Assembly: GCF_949628265.1 (NCBI RefSeq)
Contig: NC_088789.1
Location: 34,465,883 to 34,529,882, forward strand
From: Cloeon dipterum
Lineage: Eukaryota > Arthropoda > Insecta > Ephemeroptera > Baetidae
DNA length: 64,000 bases
Direction of reading: 5' to 3'
The notes under the pieces are model-generated. The model was not told where the DNA came from and did not search any database. It was given only the letters and a program-made list of their open reading frames with translations. Positions 13,268 to 23,900 of the stretch are shown here, one piece after another. The translations under genes and the position numbers were made by a program. Each line of letters begins with the position of its first letter. Position 1 is the first letter of the stretch.

Positions 13268-13410
13268 AAATCGTTCAAACAATGGAGGACCGTTCTGATT
13301 GGCTAAGTTCTAGCCCCCCACTCCTTCAGAGCTTAAGAAAAAGTGGCGCTGGCATCGCAACTTCGGCATTTGGAGGGGGTAAAGTATGTTTGAGCGTTTT
13401 TATAATTAAA
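13268..13410 (-). repeat. Partial duplicate of the paralog 3' flank
   Basis: This matches about 13,848-13,990 and about 26,870-26,990, sharing CTGATTGGCT, CCCCACTCCTTCAGAGCT, AAAGTGGCGCTGG and GGGGGTAAAGT/GGGGCAAAGTGAGC phrases. It is an extra copy of the 3' flank of copies A and B, separated from the copy-A flank by a family-1 MITE. Confidence 0.75.
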
Positions 13411-13792
13411 AGACCATCTTTGACGATGTTTCTGAGCCCACCAATCGATTCCTGAGGGTCGAATTAGGCGAATTGGATATTTAATCCAACCAAAAAGTCC
13501 ATTGCGCGACGAAGAACTTTTTCCCGCCAAAACAATTTGAATTTAAATGCGAGAAGTGCGCATGCGTGAGAGCTGGTTTGAGCAGTTGCAGAGAAACCAA
13601 CTGTAAAAATGACTTTTTTTGTCAGATCCAGCCAGCTCTGACGCATGCGCAGTTCACGCATTAATATTGTTTTGGCGGGAATAAAGGTTCGCACGTCGCG
13701 CTGGACGTTTTTCTCGGAAAAAATGTCCTTAATACCTAATTCGACCCTCAGGAATCGATTGGTGGGCTCAGAAACTTCCCCAAAGACGCTCT
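13411..13792. mobile_element. Fold-back MITE, family 1 copy b
   Basis: About 380 bp with inverted arms carrying GTTTCTGAGCCCACCAATCG then ATTCCTGAGGGTCGAATTAG at the left and the reverse complement at the right, plus internal CCCGCCAAAACAAT and GCGCATGCG segments. It is related to the copies at 9.1 and 23.7 kb. Confidence 0.85.
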
Positions 13793-13847
13793 TTAATTAA
13801 AAAATAAATGCCAATTATTTTAATTTCATATTTAATTCAGTTTTTAT

Positions 13848-14240
13848 ATAAATAAAATCGTTTAAACAATTGAGACCCCTTCTGATTGGCTGTTATATCC
13901 CCCCACTCCTTCAGAGCTTATGAGAAAGTGGCGCTGGAATCGCAACTCCAGCATTTGGATGGGGCAAAGTGAGCTTTTTTCTTTTATTCGGTGCTTTTTG
14001 AGCGTTTTTATGATTTAATTAGTATTTTTCACGTCCCTGGAGCTTTATTTCGGCAGCCCTCTGCTTTCCAGCAACAAAACACTCTCCTCTTACATTTTTC
14101 TAGCGCGCAGCAGGTGATTTTCCTTTGCTGCCCGCGCGTGCATCGGCATCAGCAGGCCCGAAATAAAAGTTGCGTCACGATTCCGGTTCAATTTTAACGC
14201 GAATTAAAACAAAATTTATCGTTGCTGCGATAGAAGGGTG
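13848..14240 (-). repeat. Duplicated 3' flank of paralog A
   Basis: Strongly similar to about 26,870-27,205, which lies in the equivalent place 3' of copy B. Shared segments include TTTTCACGTCCCTG, GGCTTTATTTCGGCAGCCC and CAGCAACAAAACACTCTCCT. It marks one edge of the roughly 8-13 kb unit that was tandemly duplicated to create the two genes. Confidence 0.8.
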
Positions 14241-14288
14241 GTTTTAATAGTATTTTAAAATCCTAAGATGTAAAATGTATATGTTTTG

Positions 14289-14950
14289 CTAGTTTCGCTT
14301 ATTTCTACACCATATCTGTACACGATTTTGAAAGTCTTCCCGCTGCATCTCATCGCCGTTGCGGTGGGTCCTGAGAAGATCTGTAAAATAATTTTATTTT
14401 AAATAAAAAAATTGTCAACAGGCTAAAAAAGTCCGCACCCCAAAGACCCTGCTCGATGGATGGACACATGTGTGGCAGGGATTGGCAAATTTTATTCCAG
14501 AACTCGGTTTTCTGCAGTGCTGGCGAAAATAAGGCCTCCAAAACTGCATCGACGGCTGCCTGCCAGCTCTGAGTTGCATTCATCACAAGTTCCAAGTACG
14601 AATGCTAAATATTATTATTTTTAAATGACTGTATGAATAATTAAATTATTTTAAACACCATTTCCTTGTATTGTTCGCTATCCAAAAAAGCAAAATACGC
14701 TTCGACTCTTAAGAGATCTTCCTCCGTGGACACGGGGAAACGTTTCGGCTTTTTAGCGACTGGCATTGCTTTGGAGAGCTGAACCTCATAAATTAGACCT
14801 TCAATCGATTTTTCCAGTCGGGTAAACCGTTCTGAAACGGAATTAAATGGTTTTAACATCTAATTTTTTTAAATATTAACCAGGATTTACCTTGTAACGA
14901 CGACTTGAGCAATAGCTGATTTCTCCCCAAATCACGCAAAGCAGACCAAA
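14289..14950 (-). other. Copy A exons 41-44: conserved C-terminal module
   Basis: Exons 14891-14950, 14659-14831, 14439-14604 and 14289-14380 encode the last 163 residues. They begin with a short amphipathic helix (ALRDLGRNQLLLKSSL, then RFTRLEKSIEGLI) and continue through FPVSTEEDLLRVEAYF and SWQAAVDAVLEALFSP to THRNGDEMQREDFQNRV. Phases change here from 1-1 to 1-0, 0-1 and 1-stop, so this part is not built from the duplicating exon type. The pattern (FP, acidic LxxxE helix, later helices, short basic end) loosely resembles the C-terminal DUF4806 region of arthropod proteins, at low confidence. The final intron uses a GTGCGG donor after TGGG, which restores the frame also seen in copy B. Confidence 0.65.
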
Positions 14951-17900
14951 CTGAATTAAAATTTGATTTATTCGATTCAATTAAATAATTACGAGCTTAC
15001 CATCGTATAGATCTGCATGTTGATCACTTTCATCACTCGATTCTGGCAGAAACTGGTCTGCAGGTGGTTTGATTTTCTCAGGAATCGGCACTTCTGAAGA
15101 AATATTTAAAAATATTAATATTTATTTCGATTAAAAACGTCTTACCATTTCCAGGGATATTTTCAAAATTGTCATTGTCATTTATATCCCGTTTCTCCAC
15201 CGAATGTACCCTGAATTCGGCCTGAGCAGACGGACATTCGATTGCGGGTTTTAAAACTGTCTTTTCGATTGATAGTAGTGGTGGAATTTGGGCTGGAGCT
15301 GGTTGTTCTACCGATTTGCTTTTCACGGAAATTCCCGCTGCCGCAGAAATATTAAAAAAACAAATATCTTTATTTCGATTAAAGCTTTCAAACCTTTTCT
15401 TAGCATATTTTTAAAATGGACACGTTCATATTTATCCCTTTCCTGCTCCTCGGGGGCCCTGGACTCACCCTGAGCAGATGGTCCTGGAGGTGGTTTGAGT
15501 ACTGATTCGATTTCCTCGGAAAATAGCACTGCTGAAGAAATATTGTTTAAAAAAATATTTATTTAGATTTAAAAATGTCGAACCTTTACTTGGAATATTT
15601 TCCAAATTGACAGAGTCATCTTTATCCCTTTTCTCCTCAGCGGCTGCCCTGGATTCGGCCTGAGCAGACGGACCTTGGATCGCAGGTTTTAAAACTCTCT
15701 TTTCAACAATCGGAGCTGGTTGAGCACTTTTCAAGACTGATTCAGGTGGAAGCTGGACTGGAGGAGGTTTTACTACCGATTTGATTTTCTCGGGAATCAG
15801 CACTGCTGCAGAAATAAACAAAAATAAATTTATTTATTTCGATGAAAATGTCTTACCTTTTCTTTGAATATCTTCCCATTTGCCAGAATCCTTTTTATCC
15901 TTTTTCTCCTCAGCGGCTGCCCTGGATTCGCCCTGAGCAGACGGACCTTGGATCGCAGGTTTTAAAACTCTCTTTTCAACAATCGGAGCTGGTTGAGCAC
16001 TTTTCAAGACTGATTCAGGTGGAAGCTGGACTGGAGGAGGTTTTACTACCGATTTGATTTTCTCGGGAATCAGCACTGCTGCAGAAATAAACAAAAATAA
16101 ACATATTCATTTAGATTAAAATGTCTTACCTTTTCTTTGAATATCTTCCCATTTGCCAGAATCCATTTTATCCTTTTTCTGCTCCACGGGTGCCCTGGAT
16201 TTGCCCTGAGCAGACGGACCTTCGATTGGTTTCTTGACAATCGGAGCTGGTTGAACAATTTTCACGACTGATTCAGGTGGCAACTGGACTGGAGGAGCTT
16301 TTTTCACTGATTTTATTTTTTCGGGAATTGGCACTTCTGCAGAAATAAACAAAACTAAATTTATTTATTTCGATTAAAATGTCTTACCTTTTCTTGGAAT
16401 ATCTTTGACAGAATCCTTTTTATCCTTTTTCTGCTCCACGGGTGCCCTGGATTTGCCCTGAGCAGACGGACCTTGGATCGCAGGTTTTACGACTGTCTTT
16501 TCAACAATCGGAGCTCGTTGAGCACTTTTCAAGACTGATAGGGGTGTAAACTGGACCGGAGGAGGTTTTACTACCGATTTGATTTTCTCGGGAATTGGCA
16601 CTGCTGCAGAAATAAACAAAAATAAACATATTCATTTAGATTAAAAGTTTCAAACCTTTTCTTGGAATATTATCCAAAATGACAGTGTCATTTTTATCCT
16701 CTTTCTTCTCCGCGGGTGCCCTGAATTCGCCCTGAGCAGACGGACCTTCGATTGCAGGATTTACAACTCGCTTCAAAATTACAATCGGAGCTGGTTGAAC
16801 ACTTTTCACGACTGGTAGTGCTGGAAATTGGTCTGGGGCTGGAAATTCTACTGATTTTTTCTTCTCGGGAATTGGCACTTCTGAAGAATTTTATATTAAA
16901 ATAAATTTTTAAATCGATTTAAAAATATCAAACCTTTTCTTAGAATATTTTCTACTGATTTGGTTTTCTCGGAAAATAGCTCTGCTGCAGAAATATTTTA
17001 AAATAAATATTTATTTAGATTTAAAAATGTCGAACCTTTACTTGGAATATTTTCCAAATTGACAGAATCATTATTATCCTTTTTCTGCTCCACGGGTGCC
17101 TTGAATTCGCCCTGAGCAGATGGACCTTGAATCGCAGGTTTTACGACTGTCTTTTCAACAATCGGATCTGGTTGAACACTTTTCACGACTGATAGTGGTG
17201 GAAATTGGGCTGGGGCTGGAAATCCTACTGATTTTTTCTTCTCTGGAACTCTTGGCACTGTTGCAGAAATCAATAAAAATAAACATATTCTTTCGATTAA
17301 AACTTTCAAACCTTTTCTTAGCATATTTACAAAATGGATACGTTTATATTTAACCCTTTTCTGCTCCTCGGGGGCCCTGGACTCACCCTGAGCAGATGGT
17401 CCTGGAGGTGGTTTGAGTACTGATTCGATTTCCTCGGAAAATAGCACTGCTGAAGAAATATTGTTTAAAAAAATATTCATTTCGATTTAAAAATGTCGAA
17501 CCTTTACTTGGAATATTTTCCAAATTGACAGAGTCATCTTTATCCCTTTTCTCCTCAGCGGCTGCCCTGGATTCGCCCTGAACAGACGGACCTTGGATCG
17601 CAGGTTTTAAAACTCTCTTTTCAACAATCGCAGCTCGTTGAGCACTTTTCAAGACTGATTCAGGTGGAAGCTGGACTGGAGGAGGTTTTCCTACCGATTT
17701 GATTTTCTCGGGAATCAGCACTGCTGCAGAAATAAACAAAAATAAATTTATTTATTTCGATGAAAATGTCTTACCTTTTCTTTGAATATCTTCCCATTTG
17801 CCAGAATCCTTTTTATCCTTTTTCTGCTCCACGGGTGCCCTGGATTTGCCCTGAGCAGACGGACCTTCGATTGGTTTCTTGACAATCGGAGCTGGTTGAG

Positions 17901-20900
17901 CACTTTTCACGACTGATTCAGGTGGCAACTGGACTGGAGGAGCTTTTTTCACTGATTTTATTTTTTCGGGAATTGGCACTTCTGCAGAAATAAACAAAAC
18001 TAAATTTATTTATTTCGATTAAAATGTCTTACCTTTTCTTGGAATATCTTTGACAGAATCCTTTTTATCCTTTTTCTGCTCCACGGGTGCCCTGGATTTG
18101 CCCTGAGCAGACGGACCTTGGATCGCAGGTTTTACGACTGTCTTTTCAACAATCGGAGCTCGTTGAGCACTTTTCAAGACTGATAGGGGTGTAAACTGGA
18201 CTGGAGGAGGTTTTACTACCGATTTGATTTTCTCGGGAATTGGCACTGCTGCAGAAATAAACAAAAATAAACATATTCATTTAGATTAAAAGTTTCAAAC
18301 CTTTTCTTGGAATATTATCCAAAATGACAGTGTCATTTTTATCCTCTTTCTTCTCCGCGGGTGCCCTGAATTCGCCCTGAGCAGACGGACCTTCGATTGC
18401 AGGATTTACAACTCGCTTCGAAATTACAATCGGAGCTGGTTGAACACTTTTCACGACTGGTAGTGCTGGAAATTGGTCTGGGGCTGGAAATTCTACTGAT
18501 TTTTTCTTCTCGGGAATTGGCACTTCTGAAGAATTTTATATTAAAATAAATTTTTAAATCGATTTAAAAATATCAAACCTTTTCTTAGAATATTTTCTAC
18601 TGATTTGGTTTTCTCGGAAAATAGCTCTGCTGCAGAAATATTTTAAAATAAATATTTATTTAGATTTAAAAATGTCGAACCTTTACTTGGAATATTTTCC
18701 AAATTGACAGAATCATTATTATCCTTTTTCTGCTCCACGGGTGCCTTGAATTCGCCCTGAGCAGATGGACCTTGAATCGCAGGTTTTACGACTGTCTTTT
18801 CAACAATCGGATCTGGTTGAACACTTTTCACGACTGATAGTGGTGGAAATTGGGCTGGGGCTGGAAATCCTACTGATTTTTTCTTCTCTGGAACTCTTGG
18901 CACTGTTGCAGAAATCAATAAAAATAAACATATTCTTTCGATTAAAACTTTCAAACCTTTTCTTAGCATATTTACAAAATGGATACGTTTATATTTAACC
19001 CTTTTCTGCTCCTTGGGGGCCCTGGACTCACCCTGAGCAGATGGTCCTGGAGGTGGTTTCAGTACTGATTTGATTTTCTCGGAAAATAGCACTGCTGAAG
19101 AAATATTGTTTAATATATATATATATATATTTCGATTTAAAAATGTCGAACCTTTACTTGGAATATTTTCCAAATTGACAGAATCATTTTTATCCTTTTT
19201 CTGCTCCACGGGTGCCCTGGATTCGCCCTGAGCAGACGGACCTTGGATCGCAGGTTTTACGACTGTCTTTTCAACAATCGGAGCTGGATGAACACTTTTC
19301 ACGACTGATAGTGGTGGAAATTGGGCTGGGGCTGGAAATTCTTCTGATCTGATTTTCTCGGAAAATAGCACTGCTGAAGAAATATTGTTTAAAATATATA
19401 TATATATATTTCGATTTAAAAATGTCGAACCTTTACTTGGAATATTTTCCAAATTGACAGTGTCAGTTTTGTCCCTTTTCTCCTCCGCGGCTGCCCTGGA
19501 TTCGCCCTGAGCAGACGGACCTTGGATCGCAGGTTTTACGACTGTCTTTTCAACAATTGGATCTGAATGAACACTTGTCACGACTGATTCAGGTGGCACC
19601 TGGACCGGAGGAGGTTGTTCCACCGATTTTATTTTCTCGGGAATTGGTACTTCTGCAGAATTTTATTTTAGAATAAATATTTATTTAGATTTAAAAATGG
19701 CAAACCTTTTCTTGGAATATTTTCCAAAATGACTGTGTCATTTTTATCCTTTTTCTTCGCCTTGAATTCGCCCTGAGTAGGTTTTACGACTTTCTTTTCA
19801 ATTACAATCGGATCTGGTTGAACACTTTCCACGACTGATGTCTTTTCGTTAATCGGTAATTTGACGGTTAATTCTATAATAACAGAGATAAATTATTTGT
19901 TGCTTCTGTTTAATTCCGCTTACTTTCTGATTTAGGATGATTTTTCTTATTCATCGGTTTGTTCTTTTTCAAATTGGTGACATCTTCATTCATTTTCGGT
20001 TCTTCCTTTTTGTACTTCGGATTTTTCTCTAGGTCTTTTTAAATTAGGTTAATAGAAGTAATTCTTTTAAAAAATATTTAATTACCAAGGAATCGTTTGG
20101 CTTCTAAGACATAATGGAAGCTGACAGGCGCTAGACATTCCCACTCATCGGCCTCTTTTTCTTTTTGGTTCAGAGGAAAGTGGGAAACTTTGTCCACTTC
20201 TTTTTCAAAGTCGAATTTGTAGAAATGAGCCGTTATATCAATCGCGTGTCCTTGCTCTTCCAAGACTTTCTCTGAAAAATCATCATATTGACATTTTCTT
20301 ATATTCCAATGGATTCCTAAGGGCTTAAATAGGCGGGGGAAGAAATTTTCGATTAAAAATTGTTTTGTCGCGTGCAGGGAGAGGCGCGAAGCAAACCGCA
20401 CGTTGCTTTGGCGCGCAAAATGTTTAAATTGGTTACTGCACGTGCGTCCTCCCATGACGTCACTGCTCTCTCAGCTGCAAGAAGCATGGCTGTGACGTCA
20501 GAGGGGTGCTGCTTGTGAAATTATTTATCCCACCTATTTCGACCCTCAGGTATCAATGTGGTCTTGAAATTTGAATTTACCAGCCTTAAACAAGCCAGAC
20601 AAACCTTTTTCTATGTGCAACTTTTCCTTGTTTCTTCCAACTTCTGCTTTTGGAATCTGTTCTTTTCCTTTCTTTTTCTTCTTTTTCCCTTTCTTCGTTT
20701 GCGCTTCATCAGGGACTTTCTCCACAGCTACCGGAACAACTTTCTGTTCAGCTTTCCCTAATTAAATTAAATTAAAATAAAACACACGTTATGAAGTAAT
20801 CGAATCAGATATACTTTGCTTTTCTGCAGATGGTTGTTTGACTTGTTCATTTGAGCCCACCGCCGTCCCATTGATCAATTTGACTATTTTTACAGCAACT

Positions 20901-23900
20901 TGCACCACAATTGAATCTTCTTTAGGTTTTTCCTGTTCTTCTACTGCTGCTGCTGGTGCTGAATTTGAGTTGTTTTAAAATATAATAGATTTAAATTATG
21001 TATAAACCTTTATTCATGTCATCCTTGAGAGCCATATTTTCTTCTTGCGGGTTGTCCAATAACTCAATCGGAGGAGAAACACCTTGATTTTCGACGATTG
21101 TTATTAGTGTTTCTTGAGGCTCTTTCTCTGACACTTCCACCTCCTGCGCTTCCTCCAATATTATCTTTTTCCCAGTTTTCTTCGTAACCTGCTGCACTGC
21201 ACTGTCCAGCAGAGATTTCATTTTATTTGATACAACGTCTATAAAAAAATCATTCTAAATTCGTTTTATAAGGAAAAGTAATTGAACAACCTCGAATTCC
21301 TTCCTGTAAAATCTCAAGGGACGCTTCTTTCTCCTCCACTCTTTCCTTCTTCTTCTTCTTTTTCTTCTTCTTCCCTTTGTTCGATTCTCCTTCCTGAACT
21401 TCCGGAGGAGTTTCTTTTTCCTCAACTGCTTTATGTGTTTTTCAACTGTTCATTCCCGCACAGAAAAATATGTTCCAAAGTTAACCCTGGGCTATACCAT
21501 CTTCACCAAAGATTAACCGCCAGGAATGACTTTTTTATGTCCGAAAGTTAACTAATGTCACGCTTTTTCTTGTTCAAGGTTAACCTCTTTGGTTAATCAG
21601 AAAAAATATTCCTGGAATAACCCAGGAATATCCTTGGAGAAGAATTATTTTCTGCCTCTTGGATTAACCCTGGGTTATTCTTGGAACAATATTTTGGTTA
21701 ACCTTTCGATTATTCTTTGAACAACTTTAAGCGTGACATAAGTTATCCCTGGATTATTTTTTTAAGTTAACCCTAGATTGTTCCTAGAGAATAACCCTGG
21801 AATATTATTTATTTTATTTTTATTTTTTTGCTTTTATTTAGGATTGTTGATTTAAATAGCAAAAACTTTATTCTTTATTACTTAAAATATAGCATAATTT
21901 ATTTTTATCCAAACAATTACATACATATTACGAAAAATTATGGAAAAATTACAGTTTCCGCCGGGCTACACAACTCGCCAGTTCCTGCAAGACTCCCATA
22001 ATACTTTTATGTTGGATTCTCATAAGAACTGGCGAGATGTGACAATGAAGTCCGGCAGAAACTGAAATTTTTCCATGTACAAAATTTTCTAACACGCCGG
22101 TATCGTTTATCTTGAGGCCTAACTCAAAACTGAGGATCGCGGCAGCCGTTGGCAAATAAGCGTCCGACGCGTCCTTGTCTAGCCGATCCAGGCAATCCGT
22201 CCGAACCGCCGGCTGTCCGATTGTCCTTCACTATCACTTTTGGCGTCTAGCGATGTCCGATGTCCGTTAAAACACTTTGAACTTAAACTTTGAACGGCCG
22301 TTGACGACTCGCTTGCGCTTGACTCTTTCGTTTTCGTTAGACTAGGGAAGAGAGCGAAGCAGGAATTATGGAAGTGGAAGTCGCCTGCTTGTTCTTGCCT
22401 GTCTGTCCTGCTGCCCGTCGCCCCCTCCCCCGCTCCATAACACAGGCAGGCAGAAGGCATTCCATGCAAGCGCGTGCATGCTTGTGCAGCCGCCGCTACC
22501 GCGCGCAGAATAAAATCGTCCTTTTAACCCTTTTTTGTCCTTCGTCATGACCAGATCTGTATTTAAAGATTTGCCCGTTTGTCGTTATATTTAATTAGGA
22601 AAATTTATTTGGCTTTAGTGATAGTAAATAAGTTTATTTAAATGAATTTAAAGCAAAGTTTCAACTTTTGACTCTGGGGCTTCATAAATTTTAGTTAAAT
22701 GATCAAAAAATTGTTTGGTCGTAATATTTTAATTAAATACAACATCAAAAAATTATAAATAAATATTTGCGAGAGTATTTTTTGCGCGTACAAGTTTGAT
22801 AAATCTATAAAAACGTGGAATGCGTGTATTTAATTTTTAATAATTAAGAACCGCTCGAAAAATCTGGGGAAGTAGTTAATTATTCTAGTGGGCATCTTGA
22901 AGAAATATTCCTGGAATATTCATTTGGTTAATTTTTTAGGTTAACCCTTGAATGATCCAAAAGAATATTTCTGGAACATTTAATAAGATTAATTTTTTGG
23001 GTTAACCCTGGAATGATCCAAAAGAATATTCCTGGAATATTTATGCATGGTTAATACAATTTTCACCGCCAGGAATATTCTAGGGATATTCCTGATGATT
23101 AATTTTTAGGGTGAACTTTAAATAATCTGTGGCTAACCTGGAATAATCGTGGAATAATCTTGGATTAATTTTTCGGATTAATCTTTTCGGATAAAAATCG
23201 AATAGCCCAAGATTATTCCGGATATTTTTGGAATATAATTTTCTGTGCGGGTTTTTAAACAAGGAAATTTCTTACCAACATATAGATTGGTTTGGGGATG
23301 AAGATACAATTTTATCGGCTCTGGATCATCCCAGTCTTCGTCGGGATCAGGCTCTCGTAACTTGTTGTGGATTAGACTTTCGAACAAATCGTCTGGTCTC
23401 TCCACAGCAGGAGCTGGAGCCGCAAACCCGTTTTTTATGCTAATTGGTTTGATTTTCCCGGCATAATCCAATGAACCGATCTCTGAAAAATTCGGTTTAC
23501 TTGATTAAATTTTTGGGAATTGTTAAAAACTCACCTTTGACTTCAGGAGGATTTGTGGTTTTTTCCTCGGTTTGTTCAACAATAATGCTATTGTTTTGCA
23601 AGAAGTTATCGGCGATTGCTGGCAAGTCTGAAGTTTCTTTTCTCGACTCACCTTCTTTAACCATAGTTAGTTTGTTTGTTTCTTGTTAAATTGACGAAGT
23701 TTCTGAGCTCACCAGGGTCGAATTTGATTAAAAGGGATACTTTTCAGACCAAAAGGTCCAGCGCAACGTGCGAACCTTTTTTCCCGCCAAAACAATATAA
23801 ATGCGATATGTGAGAGCTGGTTTGAGCACTTGCAGAGAGAGCGCCTGTACGAATGGATTCTTTGTCAGATCCAGCCAGCTCTCACGCATGCGCAGTTCTC

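Noticed and set aside
18643..19623. One long 326-aa open frame as a single exon
   Set aside because: It runs through several short AT-rich introns that happen to lack stops. Splice sites and the repeat period show separate exons.
15001..19652. Titin or another named PEVK muscle protein
   Set aside because: Only composition is similar. No Ig, fibronectin or kinase domains are present, and the gene ends in a different module.
21949..22550. Transposase gene in the copy A intron element
   Set aside because: The longest frame is about 90 codons and shows no DDE-type or zinc-finger motifs, so the element is treated as nonautonomous.
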